From the NCBI GenBank assembly GCA_963779685.1, contig CAVZZG010000001.1, positions 372,001 to 436,000 of the forward strand: a stretch of DNA of 64,000 nucleotides, written 5' to 3'. Numbering within the stretch: the stretch's first letter is position 1; the number at the start of each line of letters is the position of its first letter. Below the pieces are notes generated by a model that was not told the DNA's origin, made no database searches, and saw only the letters and a program-made list of their open reading frames with translations. Positions 8,001 through 15,710 of the stretch are shown piece by piece. The position numbers and the translations under genes are program-made. Source of the stretch: CAVZZG01 sp963779685. GTDB lineage: Bacteria; Actinomycetota; Thermoleophilia; Gaiellales; F1-60-MAGs149.

Positions 8001-9821
8001 CACGCCGAAGTTGTGCAGGAACGTCTCGCCGTCACCACCCAGGAGCCGGGTCGGCACCTCCTCGTCGACCTGCAGGCCGAGGTCCTCCAGGATCGGCAGG
8101 AAATCCGAGAGCTGCACCTTGCCGCCGGCCTTGTAGAACCCGACCCGGGTCAGGTTCTCGGCGTGCCCGCGCTCGTTCTGGAGGGCGACGACGAACGGCT
8201 CGCCGGCCTCGACGCGCTCGAACTGGACGACGTCGAGGAGCGCCAGGTAGATGTCGGTGGAGTTCTTGTAGTAGTCGGGGAAGCGCGTCGAGTAGCGCTC
8301 CGCCAGCAGGCTCCCGCGCTCCTCGCCGAACTGCGCGACGAGGCGCTCGTGGAGGCGATCGTCCCAGGTGCGGGTGGCCGCGACGACCTCCTGCTCGAGG
8401 TCCGAGTAGCGCACGTCGGGGATCTCGCCGTCGACGTGCACGGTGAAGTGCAGTCGCGCCAGATCGGTCTCGCCGAGCGACAGGTGGTAGTCGACGCCGC
8501 TGGCGTGGAAGCGCTCGCGGAGCATGTCCTGGAGCCGGGTGCGCAGGGCCGCGTTGAACTTCTCGCGCGGGATCGCGACGACGAAGCTGACGCGCCGGTC
8601 GTCCTTGTCGCGGCGGACGAGCAGCCGCACCTGCGCGCGCTTCTCGAGGTGCAGGATCGTCATGACCTGCTCGCGCAGATCGGCCGGGTCGGCATCGAAC
8701 AGCTCGTCCTTGGGGAAGGACTCGTAGATCGCGACCGCCGCCTTGTAGTCGTGGCTGCCCTCGATCAACTCCTCCGCCTCGAGGATCCGCTGGAGCTTGC
8801 GGCGCAGGATCGGCACCTCGCCGGCCGACTCCATGTCGGCCTTGCTCGTGAAGAGGCCGATCAGCCGCAGTTCGCCCGATACGTCGCCATCCGCGCCGAT
8901 CCGCTTCACGCCGATGTAGTCCATCCGCACGCGGCGGTGGACCGTCGACATGCGGTTCGTCTTGGACACCAGCAGCAGCTCGCCGTCGAGCAGGCGCGAC
9001 CGCAGGCGATCGTCCAGCGAGGCCAGGGGCGCGGGCGACGCGTAATGCGACTGACCCTCGGTGGCCAGGATGCCGAGCCCGGAGCCGTGGTTGACGGCGA
9101 CCATGCCGTCGCCGACGTCGTACTCGCGATAGCCGAGCAGTACGAAGTTGCCCTGCCGCAGCCATTCGAGGAAGGCGACCGCCTCGGCCGCCTCCTCGTC
9201 CCCGAAGCGCCGCGCGCTGTCGCGCGCAGCGTCGATCATGCCGTCGATCCGCGCCACCATGGCCTTGAAGTCGCGCACCGTCGCCTGCACGTCGGCCAGC
9301 ACGCGTCGCCCGGCGCCTGCCAGATCGGCGAGCTCCTCGGCGTCGAGCCGGCGATCCAGCTCGAAATGCATCACCGACTCGCGCGAGGTCGCCTCACGCG
9401 GATGCACGACGTCGGCGATGTGGCCGGCCTCGTCGCGCACCACGCCGATCACCGGGTGGGTCACCTGCCGGATGCCGATGCCGCGGGCGGTCAGCTCCGC
9501 CGTGACGGAGTCGACGAGGAAGGGCGAGTCCGGCGTGTTCGTCTCGAGCACCGATCCGCTGGTGGTGTAGCCGTCGCTCTGCAGGGTCGGGTTGAAGGCG
9601 CGGACGGCCAACGGCTCGCCGCCGCGCGCATCGGCGAAGTCGAACGCGCCGATCACCTCGCCGAACAGCTCCTCGGCCGACACCTCTGCCAGCGATTCCG
9701 GCGCAACGCGCCGGACGTATGCCTCAGCGAACGCCCGCATCCTCGGCGCCCGCGCGGCGGCGGCCCGGTCGGAGATGCGCGCGAGCAACTCCCCGATCAC
9801 GGGGCTCGTCTGCGTGCTCAC
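5055..9821 (-). CDS. gdh2: Large NAD-dependent glutamate dehydrogenase
   Basis: A 1588-residue enzyme of the 180-kDa NAD-specific glutamate dehydrogenase class. It oxidises L-glutamate to 2-oxoglutarate and ammonium and usually works in glutamate catabolism. About 700 N-terminal residues form the ACT-like regulatory part. The catalytic domain follows, with KVARGGIRWSDRPEDYR near residue 794 and a lysine-containing SKGGFVLK just after it (substrate site). GIGDMSGDVFGNG near residue 964 lies in the dinucleotide-binding region, and GEGGNLGFTQ follows. The C-terminal 400 residues are helical. Length and order match the family. The GTG start is placed by TAGCCT six bases upstream; no ribosome binding site is present. 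Confidence 0.93.
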   Translation of the reverse strand: MSTQTSPVIGELLARISDRAAAARAPRMRAFAEAYVRRVAPESLAEVSAEELFGEVIGAFDFADARGGEPLAVRAFNPTLQSDGYTTSGSVLETNTPDSPFLVDSVTAELTARGIGIRQVTHPVIGVVRDEAGHIADVVHPREATSRESVMHFELDRRLDAEELADLAGAGRRVLADVQATVRDFKAMVARIDGMIDAARDSARRFGDEEAAEAVAFLEWLRQGNFVLLGYREYDVGDGMVAVNHGSGLGILATEGQSHYASPAPLASLDDRLRSRLLDGELLLVSKTNRMSTVHRRVRMDYIGVKRIGADGDVSGELRLIGLFTSKADMESAGEVPILRRKLQRILEAEELIEGSHDYKAAVAIYESFPKDELFDADPADLREQVMTILHLEKRAQVRLLVRRDKDDRRVSFVVAIPREKFNAALRTRLQDMLRERFHASGVDYHLSLGETDLARLHFTVHVDGEIPDVRYSDLEQEVVAATRTWDDRLHERLVAQFGEERGSLLAERYSTRFPDYYKNSTDIYLALLDVVQFERVEAGEPFVVALQNERGHAENLTRVGFYKAGGKVQLSDFLPILEDLGLQVDEEVPTRLLGGDGETFLHNFGVLDEQGNLLDLADCGERVADCIAAVWTGRAESDALNRLVITAGLTWAQVAVLRAYRRYRQRVGASLPVEYQNAAFARNARVATKLVHYFEARFDVNRQGPPGEVEDLRRDILEELDQIASLDDDRILRNHLGTVDATVRTNAFSGQPHLSFKLASSAVPLMPKPYPLYEIFVYSPEMEGIHLRGGKVARGGIRWSDRPEDYRVEILGLMKAQMVKNSVIVPVGSKGGFVLKRPPTDRDALRAEVTRQYKTLIRGLLDVTDNLVDGKVVQPAGVRVLDGEDPYLVVAADKGTATFSDTANAISEEYGFWLGDAFASGGSAGYDHKALGITAKGAWESVKRHFRELGLDVATEPFTVVGIGDMSGDVFGNGTLLSDQIRLVAAFDHRHVFIDPSPDPAAGFAERTRIFALPSSSWDDYDRTAISPGGGVWPLSAKSITLSPEARAALGIETATDSFSPAELKNAILRAPVDLFWNGGIGTFVKASAETHADVGDRTNDAVRIDGRDLRCRVVGEGGNLGFTQRGRIEYANAGGRINTDAVDNSAGVDCSDHEVNLKILLGIPEATGDLTRKQRDELLSEVEADVCRHVLYDNYLQAQILSQEMAVSASRVEAYEDLMRRLEQDGLLDRPIEFLPPSDEMAERRRQGRGMARPELCVLLAYAKRSLKAALVESGLVDDRYLVKELRGYFPPGVVDRFADLLPRHALRRELVATILANDVVNCMGITFVSRLCSETGAEQAEVVRAYYMAREMSAAVPRWASIEALDGTIDPDLQNELMTGVDQVVADISRWYLLNPAVGDLGTTIEPHRAAFEELAAVIDQAGTDAWRDEHEAVADALVERGVQPDLARRHAFQIELTHAPDIVRVAAATGRSHADVAHAFFVAGPALHLDLLERLVLSLPADSQWQRWAALAVEDDLLAVRRDVAERVLLAAPGMDVDEAVGLYLATKTETYERLNRLIATVQGEPPSLALLTVALRQVRSVVT

Positions 9822-9827
9822 CTGCGT

Positions 9828-9833
9828 AGGCTA
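9828..9833 (-). promoter_or_regulatory. -10 box TAGCCT for glutamate dehydrogenase
   Basis: TAGCCT followed by six bases and the GTG at 9821, in the 22-base gap after the UspA-like gene. Confidence 0.4.
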
Positions 9834-9843
9834 ACTCAACCGG

Positions 9844-10272
9844 CTACGCGTGAACCTGCGCGGGATGGGCGACGACGTGGACGATCGGGACGGCGAACTT
9901 CTTCTGTGCCCGTTCGACGAGGCCCATGCGGAGCCATCGTGACCGGTGCTCGGGATGGGTCGAGATCACGATCAGATCGGCGTCGAAGTCGACCAGGGCG
10001 TCCTCGATGGCGTTCAGCGGTCGGCAGTCGCCGATCACGCCGGTCGCCTGCAGACCCTCGTCGTACAGGATCGCGAGGGTCTCCTCGAGGCGGTCGTGGG
10101 CCGCCTCCTGGGCACCGATCTGCGTCCAGACCATGCCGTGCACCTCGTGAAGGGGCCGGGCCGGCACCATCACCAGGTACTCGGAGGTCTTCTCGTCCTC
10201 GATCCGTCGGAGCTCCGCGAGCAGCTCCTCTGCGCCGACCGTTTCGTTGGCGACGACCAGGACCCTGGACAT
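9844..10272 (-). CDS. UspA-like universal stress protein
   Basis: A 142-residue single-domain protein with the alpha/beta pattern of universal stress proteins. It starts MSRVLVVANETVG, has a helix rich in acidic residues, then ADLIVISTHPEHRSRWLRMGL and ends FAVPIVHVVAHP. The glycine-rich nucleotide loop of classical ATP-binding Usps (G-x2-G-x9-G-S/T) is not intact, so ATP binding is doubtful. The ATG has a good ribosome binding site (GGAGG, eight bases upstream), unlike most neighbours. The open frame continues far upstream, but that part is a shadow of the divergent oxidoreductase gene. Confidence 0.7.
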   Translation of the reverse strand: MSRVLVVANETVGAEELLAELRRIEDEKTSEYLVMVPARPLHEVHGMVWTQIGAQEAAHDRLEETLAILYDEGLQATGVIGDCRPLNAIEDALVDFDADLIVISTHPEHRSRWLRMGLVERAQKKFAVPIVHVVAHPAQVHA

Positions 10273-10302
10273 ACCGCACCTCCGCGGTTGACCTTCCGTT
10301 TC

Positions 10303-10308
10303 ATAGTA
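10303..10308 (-). promoter_or_regulatory. Possible -10 box TACTAT for the UspA-like gene
   Basis: TACTAT on the minus strand lies 30 bases before the ATG, leaving a short leader that includes the GGAGG ribosome binding site. Confidence 0.3.
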
Positions 10309-10359
10309 CCGCCGAATGGCCGCCGGTTCCAGGGCGTTGCGGTGGGGCGGGTCGCCGTG

Positions 10360-10365
10360 TACGGT
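10360..10365 (+). promoter_or_regulatory. -10 box TACGGT for the molybdopterin oxidoreductase
   Basis: TACGGT followed by six bases and ATG at 10372. This decides that start against in-frame GTG codons slightly upstream. Confidence 0.4.
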
Positions 10366-10371
10366 CACGGC

Positions 10372-12405
10372 ATGCTCGTCGCCGGCGCCTGCCCGCACGA
10401 CTGCCCCGACACGTGCGCCATGCGGGTCACGGTGGAGGAAGGGCGCGCCGTCGCCATCGCCGGAGACGCCGACCATCCGATCACCGCCGGCTTCCTCTGC
10501 GGCAAGGTCTCGAACTACCTGGAGCGCGTCTACGCCGACGACCGGCTGACGACGCCGTTGTTGCGCGACGGAGCCAAGGGGTCGGGAAGGTTCCGCCCGG
10601 CGACCTGGGACGAGGCGCTCGGGGCGGCCGCTGCCGGTCTCACGGCGGCGATCGAGCGCGGCGGGGGCGAGTCGGTGCTGCCGTACAGCTACCTCGGCAC
10701 GATGGGCATCCTCCAGGGCCGGGCGATGGCCGACCGGTTCATGGACGCGATCGGGGCGTCGCGGCTCGTGCGCACGATCTGCGCCAGTGCCGGAGGGGCC
10801 GGGGTGTTCGCCACCCATGGCGCCTCGCCCGAGGTCGATCCGGAGGAGTGGCCCAACGCCCGGCTGATCGTCGTCTGGGGCTGGAACCCGATGTCCACGG
10901 CGCCGCACCTCTGGCGGCTGATCCTGGCGGCGCGCCGCAACGGCGCGCGGCTGGTGGTGATCGACCCCTTCCGCTCCCGGACGGCCCGGGTCGCCGACCA
11001 GCACGTCCGTCCCGCCCCGGGCAGCGATGGCGCGCTCGCCCTCGGCCTGATGCGGGCGATGCTCGACGCGGGCCTCGCGGACGCCGGCTGGTGCCAGGCC
11101 CACGCGGTCGGCTACGACGACCTGGTGGCCCGGCTGATGGAGCGCGACGTCGCCTGGTCGGCCGGGCTCTGCGGCGTCGCCGAGGACGAGATCCGCGCCC
11201 TCGCGGTCGCGCTGGCCCGCGACCAGCCCTCGCTGATCCGGCTCGGGGTCGGCGCCCAGCGCCATCTCGGCGCGCCGATCGCGTACCGGACGATCGCCTG
11301 CGTCCCGGCCCTGGCAGGCTCGTGGCGGCACCCCGGCGGCGGCTTCAGCTACATCCCCGTGGCCACGGCCGACGCGATCGACTCCGGCGTGCTCGCCCGC
11401 CCGCACCTGCTGAAGGGTTCGCCGCGGACGCTGAACATGTCGCGCCTCGGCGAGGCCCTGACCGGCGCAGACCCGCCCGTCGGGGCGCTGGTCGTCTGGT
11501 CGGCGAACCCGGCGGCGATCGCCCCCGATCAGACTCGGGTGCTCGCAGGGCTCGGTCGTGACGACCTGTTCACGATCGTGCACGAGCAGTTCATGACCGA
11601 CACGGCCCGCTACGCCGACGTCCTGCTTCCGGCGACGACCCAGCTCGAGCACCTCGACCTCCACTGGTCCTGGGGTCATCACTACGTGACGCTGAACCGG
11701 CCGGCGATCGCGCCCGTCGGCGAGGCGAAGACGACGACCGAGACGTTCCGCCTGCTTGCCGGCGCGATGGGCGTGGACGACCCCGCCTTCGCCGAGTCCG
11801 ACGAGGCCATGCTCGACGAGGTGCTGGCCGCGCACCGCGACCGCTTCGACGTCGATGAACTGCTGGCCCGGGGCTACACCAAGATCGTCCTCGGCCAGGG
11901 GCGGGCCCCGCACGCCGAGGGTCGTTTCGCCACGCCGAGCGGCAGGCTCGAGCTGCGCGCGGATGGCCTCGCCGCGCGCGGCATCGATCCGCTGCCGTTC
12001 TTCGACCAGCCCGCCGAGCTGGCCGACGCCGAGCTGGCCGGCCGTTTCCCGCTCGCGCTGATCACGCCGAAGACCCACCTGTTCCTGAACTCGACCTTCG
12101 CCAACGGCCGCCGTCAGCACGCCGCGCAGCCTGCGCCGGCGATCGTCGTCCACCCGCTCGACGCGTCTGCGCGCGGCATCGGCGACGGTGATCTGGTCGA
12201 GGTCGCCAACGATCGCGGGGCGTTCCGCTGCCCGGCCACCGTCTCGGACGACACGATCCCCGGCGTCGTGGTGGCGCCCATGGGCTGGTGGAACGCCGAC
12301 TACCCCGGCGGCGTCTCGAGCCAGGCCACGACGTCGCAGACCCTGACCGTGCTGGGCGAGGCGCCGACGTTCAACGACAACCGCGTCGAGGTGGTGCGCG
12401 CATGA
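10372..12405 (+). CDS. Molybdopterin-dependent oxidoreductase (BisC/formate dehydrogenase-like)
   Basis: A 677-residue enzyme of the DMSO reductase superfamily, which binds bis-molybdopterin guanine dinucleotide. Cysteines at residues 7, 11 and 15 (CPHDCPDTC) and 43 (GFLCGK) match the N-terminal [4Fe-4S] motif. Pterin-binding segments include WGWNPMST, ADVLLPATTQLEH and, near the C-terminus, LITPKTHLFLNSTFAN. No Tat signal is visible, so it is probably cytoplasmic. Its substrate is not evident; related enzymes act on formate, thiosulfate or biotin sulfoxide. Its stop overlaps the start of the acyl-CoA ligase as ATGA, which suggests a shared pathway in which the ligase activates the acid and this enzyme is a redox partner. 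Confidence 0.85.
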   Translation: MLVAGACPHDCPDTCAMRVTVEEGRAVAIAGDADHPITAGFLCGKVSNYLERVYADDRLTTPLLRDGAKGSGRFRPATWDEALGAAAAGLTAAIERGGGESVLPYSYLGTMGILQGRAMADRFMDAIGASRLVRTICASAGGAGVFATHGASPEVDPEEWPNARLIVVWGWNPMSTAPHLWRLILAARRNGARLVVIDPFRSRTARVADQHVRPAPGSDGALALGLMRAMLDAGLADAGWCQAHAVGYDDLVARLMERDVAWSAGLCGVAEDEIRALAVALARDQPSLIRLGVGAQRHLGAPIAYRTIACVPALAGSWRHPGGGFSYIPVATADAIDSGVLARPHLLKGSPRTLNMSRLGEALTGADPPVGALVVWSANPAAIAPDQTRVLAGLGRDDLFTIVHEQFMTDTARYADVLLPATTQLEHLDLHWSWGHHYVTLNRPAIAPVGEAKTTTETFRLLAGAMGVDDPAFAESDEAMLDEVLAAHRDRFDVDELLARGYTKIVLGQGRAPHAEGRFATPSGRLELRADGLAARGIDPLPFFDQPAELADAELAGRFPLALITPKTHLFLNSTFANGRRQHAAQPAPAIVVHPLDASARGIGDGDLVEVANDRGAFRCPATVSDDTIPGVVVAPMGWWNADYPGGVSSQATTSQTLTVLGEAPTFNDNRVEVVRA

Positions 12406-14036
12406 GCGACCAGAGCTACGTGTGCGGGGCCGGCGGGCCGGCCTTGCTCGGCCTCACGATCCCCGAGGCCCTGGCGGCCGCGGTGACCGCGCACGGCGAC
12501 CGCGAGGCCGTGGTCTCCTGTGCCCAGGGCGTCCGGCTGACCTACCGCGAACTGGCGGCCGAGGTCGAACTGGCGGCGCGCGCGCTGCTTGCGGCCGGGG
12601 TCGCACACGGCGACCGGGTCGGCATCTGGGCGCCGAACCGGGTCGAGTGGATCGTCGTGCAGTACGCCACGGCGCGGATCGGCGCGATCCTCGTCAACAT
12701 CAACCCCTCCTACCGCCAGCACGAGCTCGACTTCGCGCTCGACCAGTCGGGCGTGTCGCTGCTCGTGTACGCCGAGGGATTCAAGGGCGTCGAGTACCGA
12801 CCGATGGTCGAGGCCACCGGTGCGACCTGCGTGCGCCGGACGGTGCAGCTCGGCCGCGAGTGGGAGGCCCTGCTGGCCGCCGGCGAGGCCGTGCCCGCGG
12901 GCGCCGTCGCCGAACGGGAGGCCCGGCTCGCGTTCGACCAGCCGATCAACATCCAGTACACCTCGGGCACCACCGGCTTCCCCAAGGGCGCGACGCTCTC
13001 GCACCACAACATCCTCAACAACGGCTACCTGGTGGGCGAGGCGTGCGGCTACACGCCGGATGACCGGGTGTGCGTGCCGGTGCCGTTCTACCACTGCTTC
13101 GGCATGGTGATGGGCAATCTCGCGGCGCTGACGCACGGCTCGTGCGTCGTCATCCCGTGCGACGCCTTCGCCCCGCGGCCGGTGCTCGAGGCCGTCGCCG
13201 GCGAGCGCTGCACGTCGCTGTACGGCGTACCGACGATGTTCATCGCCATCCTCGCCGATCCCGAGCGGGCCCGGTTCGACGTGTCGTCGCTGCGGACGGG
13301 GATCATGGCCGGCTCGCCATGCCCGGTCGAGGTGATGCGCCAGGTGCGCAGCGAGCTCCACATGGACGAGGTGACGATCTGCTACGGCATGACCGAGACC
13401 TCGCCGGTCTCGACGCAGACCGCCCGCGACGACCCGCTCGACAAGCGCGTGGGCACCGTCGGGCGGGTGCATCCGCACCTCGAGGTGAAGCTCGTCGACG
13501 CCGACACCGGCCTGCTCGTCCCCCGCGGCACACCCGGTGAGCTCTGCACCCGGGGCTACTCGGTGATGCTCGGCTACTGGGAGCAGCCGGACGCCACCAC
13601 CGGCGCCATCGACGCGGCGCGCTGGATGCACACGGGCGACCTCGCGACGATGGATGCCGAGGGCTACCTCAACATCGTGGGGCGGATCAAGGACCTCGTG
13701 ATCCGCGGCGGCGAGAACATCTCGCCGCGTGAAGTGGAGGAGTTCCTCTACACCCACGAGGCGATCATGGACGTGCAGGTCTTCGGGGTGCCGGACGAGC
13801 GCTACGGCGAGGAGCTCGCTGCCTGGATCGTGCTGCGCGAGGGGGCGGTGCTCGACGAGGCCGGCGTGAGGGCGTTCTGCGACGGGCAGATCGCGCGCTT
13901 CAAGATCCCGCGCTACGTGCGCTTCGTCGACGGATTCCCGCTGACCGTGACCGGCAAGGTGCAGAAGTTCCGTATGCGCGAGCAGGAGATCGACGCCCGC
14001 GGGCTGGCGCAGGCCGCCGCGACGCCCACCGCCTGA
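12402..14036 (+). CDS. Acyl-CoA synthetase (AMP-forming, ACSF2-like)
   Basis: A 544-residue AMP-binding enzyme that activates a carboxylic acid to its CoA thioester via an acyl-adenylate. The P-loop-like motif YTSGTTGFPKGA is near residue 186 and YGMTETSP near 328. GRIKDLVIRGGENISPREVE near 427 forms the hinge, and TGKVQKF near 517 carries the catalytic lysine. Overall it resembles ACSF2/FadD-type medium-chain fatty-acid CoA ligases. The start ATG overlaps the preceding stop (ATGA). The preceding open frame is a shadow of the oxidoreductase. Confidence 0.88.
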   Translation: MSDQSYVCGAGGPALLGLTIPEALAAAVTAHGDREAVVSCAQGVRLTYRELAAEVELAARALLAAGVAHGDRVGIWAPNRVEWIVVQYATARIGAILVNINPSYRQHELDFALDQSGVSLLVYAEGFKGVEYRPMVEATGATCVRRTVQLGREWEALLAAGEAVPAGAVAEREARLAFDQPINIQYTSGTTGFPKGATLSHHNILNNGYLVGEACGYTPDDRVCVPVPFYHCFGMVMGNLAALTHGSCVVIPCDAFAPRPVLEAVAGERCTSLYGVPTMFIAILADPERARFDVSSLRTGIMAGSPCPVEVMRQVRSELHMDEVTICYGMTETSPVSTQTARDDPLDKRVGTVGRVHPHLEVKLVDADTGLLVPRGTPGELCTRGYSVMLGYWEQPDATTGAIDAARWMHTGDLATMDAEGYLNIVGRIKDLVIRGGENISPREVEEFLYTHEAIMDVQVFGVPDERYGEELAAWIVLREGAVLDEAGVRAFCDGQIARFKIPRYVRFVDGFPLTVTGKVQKFRMREQEIDARGLAQAAATPTA

Positions 14037-14048
14037 TCAGGGCCCGTC

Positions 14049-14258
14049 TCAGTGGTGCTGGCGCTTGACGTAGAACGCCATCGACAGGGCGGCGACCATG
14101 AACGCCAGGGCGCCGACGAGTCCGTACACGCCGAACGGGAGCGTGTCGATGGTCTTCTCGATCGCGATCACGAGCAGCAGGCAGAAGGCGATCATCGTCG
14201 CGATGATGTACATCGCCCACTTCGAGATCGCGACGTGGTCGCTCTTGTCGGGCAGCAC
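14049..14258 (-). CDS. Small membrane protein, two helices
   Basis: A 69-residue protein with two hydrophobic segments (WAMYIIATMIAFCLLLVIAI and then VYGLVGALAFMVAALSMAFYV) and a basic, histidine-rich tail KRQHH. No family is recognised. The GTG start at 14258 is supported by GGAGAGG four bases upstream and by a TAGAGT -10 box at 14285-14290. The very long open frame that continues upstream is a shadow of trpB2 and the AAA/M41 gene. It is divergent from trpB2 and convergent with the acyl-CoA ligase. Confidence 0.6.
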   Translation of the reverse strand: MLPDKSDHVAISKWAMYIIATMIAFCLLLVIAIEKTIDTLPFGVYGLVGALAFMVAALSMAFYVKRQHH

Positions 14259-14284
14259 GGCGTCCTCTCCTTCGACTCGCCACG

Positions 14285-14290
14285 ACTCTA
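14285..14290 (-). promoter_or_regulatory. -10 box TAGAGT for the small membrane protein
   Basis: TAGAGT lies 26 bases before the GTG at 14258, leaving a short leader with a ribosome binding site. TACGCT at 14301-14306 on the plus strand may be the divergent -10 box of trpB2. Confidence 0.3.
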
Positions 14291-14339
14291 GCAAGAGCAT
14301 TACGCTACCGGTCCCGTATCGCCGATGGAGGGACGCCCC

Positions 14340-15701
14340 ATGACCCAGCGCCGCTATCAGCTCTCGCAGGACGAGATCCCGACGCACTGGTACAACGTCG
14401 CGGCCGACATCGGCGCGCCGCCGCCGCCGCTGCACCCGGGGACGCGGGAGCCGATCGGGCCGGACATGCTCGCGCCGCTGTTTCCGATGGGGCTGATCAT
14501 GCAGGAGGTCTCCGGCGAGCGCTACATCGCGATCCCGGATCCGATCCGCGAGGTGCTGGCGATGTGGCGCCCGACGCCGCTTTACCGGGCGCTGGGCTGG
14601 GAGCACGCACTGAAGACGGACTGCCGCATCTTCTACAAGTACGAGGGCGTATCTCCCGCCGGCTCGCACAAGCCGAACACGGCCGTCGCCCAGGCGTGGT
14701 TCAACAAGCAGGAGGGCGTCAACCGGATCGCGACCGAGACCGGCGCCGGCCAGTGGGGCTCGGCGCTGTCGTTCGCCGGCGCGCTGTTCGGCATCGAGGT
14801 GAAGGTCTACATGGTGCGGGTGAGCTTCGACGGCAAGCCGGCCCGCAAGGCGATGATCGAGACCTGGGGCGGGTCGGTGGTCGGCAGCCCGTCGATGGAC
14901 ACCAACGCGGGTCGCTCGATCCTGGAGAGGGACCCGAACAGCACGGGCTCGCTGGGCATCGCGATCTCCGAGGCGGTCGAGGACGCCGCCACCCGTGAGG
15001 ACACCAAGTACGCGCTCGGGTCGGTTCTGAACCACGTGCTGCTGCACCAGACGGTGATCGGCCAGGAGGCCCAGAAGCAGCTGGCGATGGCCGACGCGTA
15101 TCCGGACGTCGTGGTCGGCTGCGTCGGCGGTGGCTCGAACTTCGCCGGCATCGCGTTCCCGTTCGTCGGCGACAAGGCGGCCGGGCGCGACGTGCGGATC
15201 GTGGCCGCCGAGCCGGCATCGTGCCCCTCGTTGACCCGTGGGCACTACGGCTACGACTTCGGCGACACGGCCCAGATGACGCCGCTGCTGGCCATGCACA
15301 CGCTCGGGCACCAGTTCATGCCGGCGCCGATCCACGCCGGCGGCCTCCGCTACCACGGCATGGCGCCGCTGGTCTCGAAGCTCGTCAACGACGGCATCGT
15401 CGAGCCGGTGGCCTACCGCCAGAACGAGTGCTTCGCCGCCGGCGTGCAGTTCGCGCGCGCGGAGGGCATCATCGCGGCGCCCGAGGCGACGCACGCGATC
15501 CGGGCCGTGGTCGACGAGGTCGAGAGCGCGCGCGCCGCCGGCGAGAGCCGCACGATCCTCTTCAACCTGTGCGGCCACGGCCACCTCGAGCTCTCCGCCT
15601 ACCAGCAGTACCTGTCGGGGACGCTCACCGACCACGAGCTCGAGCAGTCCGTTCTCGACTCGGCCGCCGAGGTGACGGCCGGCATGCCGGCCATCGGCTG
15701 A
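14340..15701 (+). CDS. trpB2: TrpB2-type tryptophan synthase beta chain
   Basis: A 453-residue PLP enzyme that joins indole and serine to tryptophan. It is the longer TrpB2 form, found apart from trpA in many archaea and actinobacteria. The PLP lysine lies in GSHKPNTA (K111), the phosphate-binding glycine loop is CVGGGSNFAG, and ATETGAGQWGSAL and NLCGHGHLEL flank the active site. The N-terminus (YQLSQDEIPTHWYN) is typical of TrpB2. The ATG at 14340 is preferred over 14325 because GGAGGG lies seven bases before it. No trpA is nearby, so it may salvage free indole or act as a serine deaminase; that is inference. Confidence 0.9.
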   Translation: MTQRRYQLSQDEIPTHWYNVAADIGAPPPPLHPGTREPIGPDMLAPLFPMGLIMQEVSGERYIAIPDPIREVLAMWRPTPLYRALGWEHALKTDCRIFYKYEGVSPAGSHKPNTAVAQAWFNKQEGVNRIATETGAGQWGSALSFAGALFGIEVKVYMVRVSFDGKPARKAMIETWGGSVVGSPSMDTNAGRSILERDPNSTGSLGIAISEAVEDAATREDTKYALGSVLNHVLLHQTVIGQEAQKQLAMADAYPDVVVGCVGGGSNFAGIAFPFVGDKAAGRDVRIVAAEPASCPSLTRGHYGYDFGDTAQMTPLLAMHTLGHQFMPAPIHAGGLRYHGMAPLVSKLVNDGIVEPVAYRQNECFAAGVQFARAEGIIAAPEATHAIRAVVDEVESARAAGESRTILFNLCGHGHLELSAYQQYLSGTLTDHELEQSVLDSAAEVTAGMPAIG

Positions 15702-15710
15702 ACGGCCTGG

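Noticed and set aside
6846..11561. Plus-strand frame of 1571 codons
   Set aside because: Antisense shadow of glutamate dehydrogenase, running on into an alternative frame of the oxidoreductase gene.
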